Below the pieces are notes generated by a model. That model saw only the letters and a program-made list of their open reading frames with translations. It ran no database searches and was not told the origin of the DNA. Source: Fundidesulfovibrio agrisoli (GTDB taxonomy: Bacteria > Desulfobacterota > Desulfovibrionia > Desulfovibrionales > Desulfovibrionaceae). Taken from it: 35,696 nt of DNA. Positions 25,342 to 33,753 of this stretch are shown piece by piece. The position numbers were made by a program, and so were the translations under genes. Position 1 is the first letter of the stretch; every line of letters starts with the position of its first letter. The stretch is taken from NCBI RefSeq assembly GCF_022808715.1, contig NZ_JAKZKX010000019.1, positions 43,060-78,755 of the forward strand. The letters are read 5' to 3'.

Positions 25342-25876
25342 ATTCTTGGCGAAGCTGGGACATGACGGCCACGTCCACGGGTTTGCCCCCGATGTGGTAG
25401 TGCTGCCTCAGCACGCCATCCTCCCTGAAACCGTGGCGGCTGTATAGGCTCCTGGCGGGGAGGTTGTCCAGCCCGACATGCAGGTAGAGCTTGCGCAGCC
25501 CCAGCATGTCGAAAGACAGTTGTTTCATGAGGCCGAGCGTTTCGGATGCGGCGCCCATGCCGCGGTATTCGGCTTCGCCCAGGTAGATCCAGAATTCGCC
25601 GCGCAGGTGCGTCATGTCGAGGTGGTACAGGCCTGTGTTGCCGATGTGGATGCCGCCGGGCTTCCACAGGATGGCGTAGACCAGCTTGCCCGGATCGGAA
25701 AGGATGTTGGCGAACCAGCGCTGATGGTCCTCGGGGGTCACGTGGGAAACGCGCAGGACCGTGGACATGATGAAGGGGTCGTTGACCCACTTCCGCGAGC
25801 GCTCCAGGTGCTCCGCCGCAAGCGGAACAAGGCGCACCTTGCCGCCCTCCAGCACAGGCTGGTGCTTCACGGTCAT
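25316..25876 (-). CDS. GNAT family N-acetyltransferase (RimJ/PseH-like)
   Basis: The 186-aa product has the GNAT layout. There is an N-terminal VRLVPLAAEHLERSRKWVNDP, a central strand WIYLGEAEYRGMGAASETLGLM with the acetyl-CoA pyrophosphate loop (EYRGMGAA), and a C-terminal LYLHVGLDNLPARSLYSRHGFREDGVLRQHYHIGGKPVDVAVMS. This pattern is shared by RimJ/RimL and by PseH, which acetylates an amino-sugar nucleotide. In this locus acetylation of an amino-sugar is the likely role. The start at 25876 overlaps the amidotransferase stop (ATGA), and its 3' end overlaps the next radical SAM gene, so all three are translationally coupled. Confidence 0.88.
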   Translation of the reverse strand: MTVKHQPVLEGGKVRLVPLAAEHLERSRKWVNDPFIMSTVLRVSHVTPEDHQRWFANILSDPGKLVYAILWKPGGIHIGNTGLYHLDMTHLRGEFWIYLGEAEYRGMGAASETLGLMKQLSFDMLGLRKLYLHVGLDNLPARSLYSRHGFREDGVLRQHYHIGGKPVDVAVMSQLRQEYDDNKHDA

Positions 25877-27762
25877 GATTGCCGCTCCAGCCAGGCGCTC
25901 ATGCAGGTGAGCGACCACACTTTGGCGTTGAGGCTCTGGTCACCGGCCATGAAGCGCTGCATGAGGCCGTCCACTGCGGCGCGCGAGAACATGTGCTCCG
26001 GCAGGGAGGCCATGGCCTGGGTGGTGAAATCCTTCAGCGGGCCGCGCATCCAGGTGTAGACCGGCTGCACGAAACCCTCCTTGGGGCGGTCGATCAGCTC
26101 CTGGGGCAGGAGCCCGGCCAGGGCCTTGCGCAGGATGTGCTTGGTGGAGAGCCCCCGGATCTTGAGCGAGCCCGGCAGGGAGTTCACATACGCCACCATC
26201 CGGTGGTCCAGGAAGGGGCAGCGCACCTCGATGGAGTGGGCCATGGACAGCCTGTCCACGAAGGGCAGCACCTGGTTGGGCAGAAGCTCGCGCTGGTCGG
26301 TCTCCAGGCTGCGGTTCAGGGCGTCGCGGGCGGTGAGTGACATTTGAATTGCGTCGTACGGATTGCGTCCCACATCCTCCCCGGCGGCGGCCAGAAATCC
26401 CGGGGTCAGCAGCTCACGGCGCTCGGCGTGGGTGAACACATCCAGGCGCTCCCGCCAGGCCGCCAGCGTCGGCGCGGCCACCCGGTCCAGGAAGGCAAAC
26501 TGCTGCGGCGTGTCGAAGGGGGCGATGGCTTCGCGGTCGGCGGCCGTGAGGTCCTCGAAGCGGGCCTTGCCTTCTAGCCTCTTGAGGCGGTTCCAGACCT
26601 CCACCGGGAAGGCCAGGCGGTGGGCCAGGTAGCTGCCGAAGAGTTCGTCCGCCCCGTCGCCGGACAGGGCCACGGTAATGTGGCGGCGCATGTATTCCGA
26701 GAGGAAGTACGTTGACACGGTGCCGGAGAAGGGCTCGTCGAAGGCCCGCATCACCCCCAGGAAATCCCTCGCGAAGTCCCCGGCGGTGATGATGTGCTCG
26801 TGGTGGTCGGTACCCAGCCGCCCGGCCATCATACGGGAGAAGTAAAGGTCGCGCGACTTGCCCTCCTGCTGGCCGCCCTCCAGATCGGCGTAGCCCAGGC
26901 AGAAGGTCTTCACCGGTTTGGACAGGAACCTGGCCATGAGCGCGGTCACCGCCGAAGAGTCCATGCCGCCCGACAGGTACGCGCCATAGGACACGTCGCA
27001 GTCCATGCGTAGGCGCACCGAATCAGTGAGCAGCTCAAGGATGCGCGCGGCCGCTTCGCTTTCATCCGGCACGTCAGGGAAGGAAGGGAAGTCGAGCTTC
27101 CAGTACGGCCTAGGCTCCTCGATGCCGCCATCCGGCGTCCAGGCCAGGCAATGCCCGGGCGGGAGCTGGCGGATCTGGAGGTAGGCCGTGCGCGGGGCGC
27201 TGGTGTTCTTCAGGCCGAAGTATCGGTAGAGGCTGCCGTGGTCCAACTCGCGGGACACGTCGGAATGCCTGAGCAGGGCTTTGATTTCCGAGGCGAAGGC
27301 GATGCCCGTGGGGATTGGGGCCCAGTACAGGGGCTTCTTGCCCAAACGGTCGCGGTAGAGCAGTAAACGCTGGCGGGCCTGGTCCCATATGGCCAGGCCG
27401 AACATGCCGTTGGCCTGGGCCTTTTCCGGCCAGAGGACCCCGTGCTCCTCATAGGCGTGGACCACGGTCTCCGTGTCGCAGTGATGGGTGGCGAAGCGGT
27501 GTCCGGCCGCGGTGAGGGCGCGGCGCATGGCGGCGTGGTTGTATATCTCGCCGTTGAACACCGTGACCACGGTCCCGTCCTCGTTGGCGATGGGCTGGCG
27601 CCCGCCGGAGAGGTCCACGATGGCCAGCCTGCGCATGGCCAAGCTCACCTGGGGATGATCGAGGTAGCCCTCGTCGTCCGGGCCGCGATGGGTCAAGGAC
27701 CGGCACATGTCCCGGAGAAGGCGGGGGGCCGGAGGGCCGGTGAACCCGGCTATGCCGCACAT
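25873..27762 (-). CDS. asnB: Asparagine synthase (glutamine-hydrolysing) family amidotransferase
   Basis: The 629-aa protein begins MCGIAGFTG, where C2 becomes the N-terminal nucleophile of the class II glutaminase domain. HRGPDDEG (25-32), FNGEIYN (69-75) and CDTETV follow. The C-terminal synthetase domain has the ATP loop LSGGMDSS (263-270) and LSGDGADELFGSY. All catalytic elements of AsnB are present and the length is typical. It could make free asparagine, but AsnB-type proteins inside glycan loci often amidate a sugar carboxylate, and the coupling to the GNAT gene by a 4-bp overlap favours that role here. The gap to the upstream membrane glycosyltransferase is 91 bp. Confidence 0.9.
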   Translation of the reverse strand: MCGIAGFTGPPAPRLLRDMCRSLTHRGPDDEGYLDHPQVSLAMRRLAIVDLSGGRQPIANEDGTVVTVFNGEIYNHAAMRRALTAAGHRFATHHCDTETVVHAYEEHGVLWPEKAQANGMFGLAIWDQARQRLLLYRDRLGKKPLYWAPIPTGIAFASEIKALLRHSDVSRELDHGSLYRYFGLKNTSAPRTAYLQIRQLPPGHCLAWTPDGGIEEPRPYWKLDFPSFPDVPDESEAAARILELLTDSVRLRMDCDVSYGAYLSGGMDSSAVTALMARFLSKPVKTFCLGYADLEGGQQEGKSRDLYFSRMMAGRLGTDHHEHIITAGDFARDFLGVMRAFDEPFSGTVSTYFLSEYMRRHITVALSGDGADELFGSYLAHRLAFPVEVWNRLKRLEGKARFEDLTAADREAIAPFDTPQQFAFLDRVAAPTLAAWRERLDVFTHAERRELLTPGFLAAAGEDVGRNPYDAIQMSLTARDALNRSLETDQRELLPNQVLPFVDRLSMAHSIEVRCPFLDHRMVAYVNSLPGSLKIRGLSTKHILRKALAGLLPQELIDRPKEGFVQPVYTWMRGPLKDFTTQAMASLPEHMFSRAAVDGLMQRFMAGDQSLNAKVWSLTCMSAWLERQS

Positions 27763-27853
27763 GGGGCGCTCGCTTTCTTATGAGTTGCGGGAGCGGGGCA
27801 CGCGTTTGACTGCTCCACTGCGGCCGGGCGCGCGGCAAACGGGGAATGGCCGC

Positions 27854-30265
27854 TCACTTCGCGCCTCCGCCATGGTGCGCTCCGGGCGCGGGATTAAGGA
27901 TAATGGCGTCGTCCTTGACCCAGAGCTGAGCCCGCCCGGTGATCTTGATGTCAAGGTGGAGAACCCGCCCCTCGGGCACATCGTTCAAGGGAAGATCATA
28001 GCGCATGCCCAGCGGGGTCCATTTGCCTTCAACCCCGGCAAGAAAGAGAAGCTGCTGCCCAGTATCCGCGTTGACGACTTTTACCGTGTCGGCTTGTTTC
28101 CCCACCCTGGGATAGAGAGCCAGGGTTCCCTGCTTGGCTACCGTAACCCGCACTGTGCCAGGATGCGCTTCGTCCGCAACCCCAAAGCATTGCCAACCGG
28201 GGATCTCCTGGGTGGGGACCTCCGCGAGGTTTTCATGTGAGGCCTGCGCCGGCTGCAGAAGCGGAACGGCCTTTGTGTCGACCGGCGAACTGGATACCGT
28301 GTTCAATATGTCGCACCGGGCCGCATCATCCTGTTCACCTACGTACAGCTTGATGTTTTCGATCCGCAACAGGCTTGCATTGTCAAGATAGGGGTCAGGG
28401 GGCCAGCGTTGCGCCTTGAGTTTGACACGGACGAAAAGCTCCCGCGCGGAGTCCGGCATCAGCAGGTTGAACCGTTCGATTATCCCTGTCCCGACTTTTA
28501 CTCCGTAATGGGCCGACTGGAAATGGACGCCATCAGGAGAAAGGGCGACCTCGACGATATTCCCGTTGAGCTCATTCGTATACCGGATATTCCCGAATAC
28601 AGACCGCTTTTTAGGCTGGCCGAAAACTATCTTGTAGATGAACCAACAATCGCCGCTCGTGTCAGCCGGGAGCAGGGCTCCGCCCCAGTACGGGCTCAAA
28701 AATATCTTGTTCTGCGCGTACACGTGCCGGAAATGGTTGAATCCAGGGAAGGTGAACTCTATCGGCAGGTGCGGCGGGTCTCCCGCCATGACCGGGGATC
28801 GCCGAACGACTGTTGAATAGAAGGTGGTGTACCGATCGAGCTGAACACCCTCCGTACTCGCGAATGCGCTCCAGAACTCTTGTTCGCCGCCGGATTGCTG
28901 GCCAAAGGGCAGATCCCCCCCTGAAACGATGGAGACGGTTATGTCGCCTTCTCCGGCGGGAATAGTCTGTTTCCGGATGTCATTTTCAGGGTGCCGTGAC
29001 AAATACCAATCGAGTCTGTGGCGGGTCAAATGGTCGGAAAAAATAACAGCGCTACCAGGTTTGACAAGAGTGGAGAGACTGTCGGCAACTTGCCGGTAAT
29101 AGGCAGGATTGAGCCACAGTGTTATATTCGAAAGTTCGCTGTAGAGGGCCGTGTTGTAGACCGAGAATATATAAATGGCTGAGGAGAATCCAGCCAGCGG
29201 AACAAGCACCTTCACTATGCGAGGCAGCAGATACGAAGCGCCTATGCCTGTAAAGGCAAAGAGCAAAGGAAGGGCATACGCGACGCGGTGGAAGCGGTCA
29301 GGGCCGTCAAACATACCTTTCCCCGACATATGCATTGCAAGGGCAGGTAAAAAAACAAGCGAGGCGGACATTACGGCCTCGAGCAGGCTCCTCTTGAACA
29401 GCACGCAGAGTCCCAGGAGAAGAAAGCCCACCAAAATGATTGCAAATACAGTAATTGAGGCTGTCGGGGAGAATGCATCGAAAAGAGTCACCGGGATCTT
29501 TGACCAACTAAAATGCGTTGCTATGGAGCTTCCTCGATGCGTGTTTGCATAGCCTGACCCGACAAGGGGGATGAGCCTGTACATCACCCACAAGGCGGGT
29601 ATTGCCACTATGGAGTAGTGTATCAGGGCGAATTTTTTGGAGCACTCCCTCCAGTGCGTCACCAGGAAGATCGCCAGTAAAAAAGCTTCGATGCCTGAAA
29701 AAACAAACGACCCCTCGTAAATGCACATTGCCGCGGCGTTGACGAGCGCCAAAGGGATGGCCCCAGACCTGAAACCGCTTCTGAGCGTTTTGAAGAATAA
29801 TATGGATGACCACGCGGAAAGGCAGAAAAAGAACGCATATGTCAGCCACGCGAACCTTGAGTAGCATATAAGCAGAATGTTGATGGCGGCCATCAAGGCA
29901 GCTACGTGGCCAGCTGAGCGCCCCTCGAGTTCCTTCCCGAGGCCAAAACAAAAATAAACCCCGAGAACACCCAGTATAGCAGCTGGTGCACGAAGGATCC
30001 ATTCCTCCGTGCCAAAAAGCGAAGCAGCCTTCACTACAAACAGGTTATAATGTGGTGATGGCGAATACTTATGGATGAAGGCGAACAACTCGGACCAAGA
30101 GAGTTGCGTAAAAATCACTCCGCATTCCAACTCATCTTGCCAAAGCGTCGGCACGCCAAGATGATAAAACCGAAGCACCGCCGCAACAAGGAGGAGGAGC
30201 AGCAGCGTTACATCAGGGTGCCATTCCTGTGGTGACAAGGCCCTGGCGGAATCAGTTGTTTTCAT
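27854..30265 (-). CDS. GT39-like polytopic membrane glycosyltransferase with a large C-terminal periplasmic domain
   Basis: The 803-aa protein has about ten or eleven membrane helices in residues 20-390, and a loop motif GVPTLWQDELECG with D44 and E45. This matches the first periplasmic loop Asp-Glu of PMT/ArnT (GT-C, family 39) enzymes, which use polyprenyl-phosphate sugars. Residues from about 395 to 803 are hydrophilic and beta-rich, with repeats of the type EVALSPDGVHF and VRVKLKAQRW, suggesting a carbohydrate-binding-like domain. It is first in the leftward glycan locus. No Shine-Dalgarno sequence is visible before the ATG at 30265. The gene is visibly richer in A+T than its neighbours, which suggests recent acquisition. 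The acceptor is unknown. Confidence 0.78.
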   Translation of the reverse strand: MKTTDSARALSPQEWHPDVTLLLLLLVAAVLRFYHLGVPTLWQDELECGVIFTQLSWSELFAFIHKYSPSPHYNLFVVKAASLFGTEEWILRAPAAILGVLGVYFCFGLGKELEGRSAGHVAALMAAINILLICYSRFAWLTYAFFFCLSAWSSILFFKTLRSGFRSGAIPLALVNAAAMCIYEGSFVFSGIEAFLLAIFLVTHWRECSKKFALIHYSIVAIPALWVMYRLIPLVGSGYANTHRGSSIATHFSWSKIPVTLFDAFSPTASITVFAIILVGFLLLGLCVLFKRSLLEAVMSASLVFLPALAMHMSGKGMFDGPDRFHRVAYALPLLFAFTGIGASYLLPRIVKVLVPLAGFSSAIYIFSVYNTALYSELSNITLWLNPAYYRQVADSLSTLVKPGSAVIFSDHLTRHRLDWYLSRHPENDIRKQTIPAGEGDITVSIVSGGDLPFGQQSGGEQEFWSAFASTEGVQLDRYTTFYSTVVRRSPVMAGDPPHLPIEFTFPGFNHFRHVYAQNKIFLSPYWGGALLPADTSGDCWFIYKIVFGQPKKRSVFGNIRYTNELNGNIVEVALSPDGVHFQSAHYGVKVGTGIIERFNLLMPDSARELFVRVKLKAQRWPPDPYLDNASLLRIENIKLYVGEQDDAARCDILNTVSSSPVDTKAVPLLQPAQASHENLAEVPTQEIPGWQCFGVADEAHPGTVRVTVAKQGTLALYPRVGKQADTVKVVNADTGQQLLFLAGVEGKWTPLGMRYDLPLNDVPEGRVLHLDIKITGRAQLWVKDDAIILNPAPGAHHGGGAK

Positions 30266-31198
30266 ATGGAAATTTTTAGGTGCAGCAATTGTTCAGTCCA
30301 GACGGGAATAGAGCAGGCGCTTAATCATCACCAATCATTCAAATCTTTGAGCCTCAAATCAGGGCATATTGAGCTTAATTGCCCTGCGAAAGAAGCGACT
30401 GAAAAGGTCGGCGTTTCTGACGCTATCACCTTATTTAACAACCGAATACCCGAGCGCCACAACTCCGAACACGTGTGACAGCACCGCCCTCTCTTCATAT
30501 AACAGCTTTAATTCTTTGTCCACAATATTTCCCAAGCTATCCTGCCGCACAGTGTACGTACAACATCAGCCGACACACTTACATACTGATGCTTCGATGC
30601 CGATGCACTTGACATTTGCATGGAATGCTTCGAACCCCATCGAGCGCGAGGGCATGTAGCGGCCATGCAATCATCCCTAATATAGCCTCAACCCAGACGA
30701 GCTCCCTGACATAGCAGCATCTGGTTCTCCCGTTTGTTGAAAGGCTGGCCAATATGGTCTTTGGCCGATTCCCGGGAGACCACGCAGGCAGCGGTGCATG
30801 TAGCCCCGGGAACGAAAGGCGCTCACGGTCTTCGGAGACCCTCACGGACGGCCGCGGAGTCGCCACCATGAGCACCTCTGGGCCAGAAGACACGCGGACT
30901 AGGAGCGCTTCAAGCGCACATTCAGTGAAGGTCTGGCTTGAAAAACAAATCAATTCTTCCGGCCTCTTGCGAGATGCCCAGGATCGATGGAGCGACGGCA
31001 TCAACGTCAACCTCCATCGCCCCGCACTCGCGCGGGCCGCAGCAGGCATTCAAGGTTAGGCGCCGCCGACTTGAGAATCTCAAAATGGGCGCGGGCTGAG
31101 ATAAGGTCCGTACACCGAGTCCGGTGCGGCCGACATGACGGCTTGCGCCCTAACCGGCCTTCAGCAGCCGGAGGCCCCAACCCTACACGAACACCCCG
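30266..31198. other. Gene-free flank of the glycan locus with short palindromes
   Basis: About 930 bp without a credible gene on either strand; the open frames here lack ribosome binding sites and family features. The left part is A+T-rich. Short perfect palindromes occur at 30346-30358 (TTTGAG, C, CTCAAA) and 31071-31083 (TTGAGA, A, TCTCAA). It should hold the promoter of the glycan operon, but no strong match to sigma70 or sigma54 elements was found. It may be remnant DNA at the edge of a transferred segment. Confidence 0.5.
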
Positions 31199-31465
31199 CT
31201 AGATGCCCTGCTCCCCGGGCTGGTCGCGGCGCAGCTTCTCGCCGTATTTCACCCTGGCCTCCCAGACCTTGTGGCCTATGCGCTTGCCCAGGTCCGCCTG
31301 GCGGGCCTTGACCAGCGCCTCGGCGGCGGCCCTGTCCCCCTGGGAGGTGAGCATGGCGGCGGACTCCAAATCCCGCAGGTACTTGGCGCATTCGGCGATG
31401 ACGCCGGTCAGGTCGAGATGGTCGAGCTCCGCGGGAACGCGCACGGAACGGACGCGGCGTTGCAT
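31199..31465 (-). CDS. Small helical hypothetical protein
   Basis: The 88-aa product is not recognised. It is rich in Ala, Arg, Leu and Glu with predicted helices throughout (VIAECAKYLRDLESAAMLTSQGDRAAAEALVKARQADLGKRIG), a single cysteine at about residue 26, and no signal peptide or membrane helix. The start at 31465 is well supported by AGGAGGT five bases upstream; a form 18 residues longer would use a TTG that lies within the likely promoter. It is transcribed alone, divergently from the AMIN-domain gene. Confidence 0.7.
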   Translation of the reverse strand: MQRRVRSVRVPAELDHLDLTGVIAECAKYLRDLESAAMLTSQGDRAAAEALVKARQADLGKRIGHKVWEARVKYGEKLRRDQPGEQGI

Positions 31466-31490
31466 GGGGCACCTCCTATCGTTTACGCCC

Positions 31491-31519
31491 GTATTACATC
31501 GCGTACCTCCGATCGTCAA
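31491..31519 (-). promoter_or_regulatory. Candidate promoter of the small helical protein, within a tandem repeat
   Basis: On the minus strand TTGACG (31514-31519) and TAATAC (31491-31496) are 17 bp apart and end 25 bp before the start codon. The ribosome binding region (31471-31487) and the -35 region (31505-31521) are 17-bp copies with three mismatches, offset by 34 bp, so the leader seems to have arisen by a local duplication. Confidence 0.4.
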
Positions 31520-31598
31520 CGCATCGCGGCATCCGTAAAGCCCCCGGCCCCTTGCGGATGCCGCCGCATCGGTGATACCGGACCTTCAAGGAGTGACA

Positions 31599-32744
31599 AT
31601 GGCCCTAACCCGCAACGACAAGCTGCTCATCCTGGCCGCCGTGGTCCTGGCTTCCGCCGTGGTGGGCGGCCTGGCCTGGTGGCGCACCTCCGGCATTCAG
31701 GCCCCCGGGCCTGCACCGGCCCAGCAGGCGGCCCCGGTCACTCCGCCCTCCCCCGCCGCTCCCCCCGCTCCCGCGCCTGCGCCCGCACCGGCCGTGGAGC
31801 AGAAGATCACCATCGACATGGGGGCCAAGCCCCCCGCCGCCCAGCAGCCCGCGCCCACGCCCATCCCCGGGCAGGAGCCGGACAAGTCCCTGCAGACCAT
31901 CTTCTCCGAGGCGCCGCCTCCTCCCGCGCCCGAGCCGCAGCCCATGCCGGACATCGTCACGACTCCAGGGCCGGCGCCCGAACCGGCCCCCGCGCCGCAG
32001 CCGCCCCAGAAGCCCAAGAACGAGACCAAGGCCCAGCGCAAGGCCCGGCTCGCCGCCGAGCGCAAGGCCCTGGATGAGGCCAAGCGCGCCGATGAGCTGG
32101 CCCGCAAGGATCGCGAGGAGACCCTCAAGCGCGCCCAGGAAGAGCTGCGCAAGGCCGAGGCCGAGCTCAAGCGCGCCAAGCAGCAGGCCCCCGCCGTGAC
32201 GGCGCAGCCCGAACCGGCCCCCGCGCCTGCGGAGCCCGCCGCGGCCAAACCCGAGGCCCCGGCGAAGCCGGAAGCACCGGCCAAGCCCCAGGCGGCCACG
32301 AAGCCGGAACCGGCCGCATCGCCAAAAGCCGAGGCCAAGCCCGGGGGGATGCCGGAGGTCACAATTGAGGCGAATCCGGAAGCGAAGCCCGAAGTGAAAG
32401 TGGAATCCAAGGGCCCGGCCACCGGCGAGCGCAGGGTCGTCGACCACCTGAGCATCAGCGAATCGAACGGAGACGTGATCCTGACCCTGGCGGGAGCGTC
32501 CACCTCGGCCAAGCCCGAGGCCACGCTGCTGGACAGCCCGCCCCGGCTGGTCATCGACCTGCCCGGCGACTGGAGCGTCAAACACCCGGACAAACCCGCG
32601 AGCACCCTGGTCAAGGCCGTGCGCCTCGGCCGCCACCCGGACAAGCTGCGCCTCGTGCTGGACCTGGCCGCCCCGGCCAAGGGCCCCAAGCACCCCGCAG
32701 TGGAAAAGACCGGCGACGGGCTCGTGGTCAAACTGAGCAAATAA
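31599..32744 (+). CDS. AMIN-domain envelope protein with membrane anchor, Pro/Ala-rich and coiled-coil regions
   Basis: The 381-aa product starts with one membrane helix (about 8-27, LLILAAVVLASAVVGGLAWW). A Pro/Ala-rich stretch follows, then a charged coiled coil (about 140-200, AQRKARLAAERKALDEAKRADELARKDREETLKRAQEELRKAEAELKRAKQQ in pattern), a second Pro/Ala/Lys-rich stretch, and a C-terminal AMIN domain (about 275-381: DHLSISESNGDVILTLAG, PRLVIDLPG, LVKAVRLGRHPDKLRLVLDL). AMIN domains bind peptidoglycan or target proteins to specific cell-wall sites. The design suggests a spacer reaching from the inner membrane across the periplasm. AAGGAG precedes the ATG at 31599. The DUF1134 gene follows 19 bp later, so the two probably act together. 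Confidence 0.85.
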   Translation: MALTRNDKLLILAAVVLASAVVGGLAWWRTSGIQAPGPAPAQQAAPVTPPSPAAPPAPAPAPAPAVEQKITIDMGAKPPAAQQPAPTPIPGQEPDKSLQTIFSEAPPPPAPEPQPMPDIVTTPGPAPEPAPAPQPPQKPKNETKAQRKARLAAERKALDEAKRADELARKDREETLKRAQEELRKAEAELKRAKQQAPAVTAQPEPAPAPAEPAAAKPEAPAKPEAPAKPQAATKPEPAASPKAEAKPGGMPEVTIEANPEAKPEVKVESKGPATGERRVVDHLSISESNGDVILTLAGASTSAKPEATLLDSPPRLVIDLPGDWSVKHPDKPASTLVKAVRLGRHPDKLRLVLDLAAPAKGPKHPAVEKTGDGLVVKLSK

Positions 32745-32763
32745 CCCAAGACGGAGCAACGCC

Positions 32764-33675
32764 TTGAAAGCACCGGCCACCTTCCTCCGCGTATCCGCCA
32801 GGGCTCTGGGCCTGGCCCTGGGCCTCGCCGCCCTGACACCGTTCGCCGCTTCCGCCCTCCAGGAGCGCAGCATCACCGACGAGCCCACCGTGAACAAGTC
32901 GCAGCCGCCCGCCCTGGCCGCCCCCTCGGGCACGGCCAAGGGCAGCGTCGCGCCCGATGCGCCCGCGGCTCCAGCGCCTGCCCCGGCGGCGGAACCAGCC
33001 CCCCCGGCCAAGAGCGCGCCCAAGCAGTATTCGCCCCCGTCTGACCAGAACCAGGGCTCCTGGAGCCCCGGCGGAAACGGCGCGGCCAAGGACGGAGGGT
33101 CCACCGGCCCCTCCAGCACGCCGCCTCCCCCCGCCGCTTCCGGCGGCCCGACCAACGGGGACATCTTCTCCATGCCCGAGGCAAAGCAGGTGCAGACCTA
33201 CTCCAAGAAGGAAGTGGACGAGCAGGTCATGGGCTTCTTCGAGGGCGGCGCGCGCGGCCTTGCGGACATGACCTCCCGCGCCTTCGAGCGCTACGGACAG
33301 CCCACCGGCTTCATCAAGGGCAACGAGGGCGCGGGCGCCCTGGTGGTCGGCCTGCGCTACGGCGAGGGCTGGCTGTACCTGAAGAACGGCAAGAAGGCCT
33401 ACGTTTACTGGCAGAGCCCCTCCGTGGGGCTGGACCTGGGCGCCAACGCCTCCAAGGTGTTCTGCCTGATCTACAACATGACCGACCCGGAGCAGATCTA
33501 CCAGCGCTTCCCCAGCGTGGACGGCAGCGCCTACGTGGTGGGCGGGTTCGGCATGAACTACCAGCAGTCCGGCAACATCATCCTGGCCCCGATCAGGTTC
33601 GGCGTGGGGCTGCGCCTGGGCGCCAACGTGGGGTACATGCACTTCACCAAGGAGCGGACGATCAATCCGTTCTAG
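32764..33675 (+). CDS. EipA family (DUF1134) envelope protein
   Basis: The 303-aa product has a signal peptide (about 1-32) and a Pro/Ala/Ser-rich linker (about 35-135). The C-terminal domain (about 140-303) has the DUF1134/EipA features: SKKEVDEQVMGFFEGGARGLADM, GLRYGEGWLYLKNG, VYWQSPSVGLDLGANASKVFCLIYNM, and a Gly-rich beta segment ending in ANVGYMHFTKE. EipA of Brucella is a periplasmic beta-barrel protein needed for envelope integrity. Translation apparently starts at TTG (32764), with GGAG eight bases upstream. The gene lies 19 bp after the AMIN-domain gene and is followed by a strong terminator, so they form a two-gene envelope operon. Confidence 0.87.
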   Translation: MKAPATFLRVSARALGLALGLAALTPFAASALQERSITDEPTVNKSQPPALAAPSGTAKGSVAPDAPAAPAPAPAAEPAPPAKSAPKQYSPPSDQNQGSWSPGGNGAAKDGGSTGPSSTPPPPAASGGPTNGDIFSMPEAKQVQTYSKKEVDEQVMGFFEGGARGLADMTSRAFERYGQPTGFIKGNEGAGALVVGLRYGEGWLYLKNGKKAYVYWQSPSVGLDLGANASKVFCLIYNMTDPEQIYQRFPSVDGSAYVVGGFGMNYQQSGNIILAPIRFGVGLRLGANVGYMHFTKERTINPF

Positions 33676-33700
33676 GGCAGGATGCGAACGTGATGAAAAA

Positions 33701-33724
33701 GCCCCCGGCCGCAAGGCCGGGGGC
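33701..33724 (+). terminator. Strong terminator of the AMIN-EipA operon
   Basis: A perfect 10-bp GC stem (GCCCCCGGCC with GGCCGGGGGC) around a GCAA loop is preceded by five A and followed by TTTTTTCGTTTTT. The flanking A-run makes it usable by the convergent HD-domain gene as well. Confidence 0.95.
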
Positions 33725-33753
33725 TTTTTTCGTTTTTACGAACCTGCCGGGCG

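Noticed and set aside
30579-31059. Open frames on both strands in the gene-free flank, possible transposase remnant
   Set aside because: No transposase or other family motif could be recognised, there are no ribosome binding sites, and no terminal inverted repeats were found around them.
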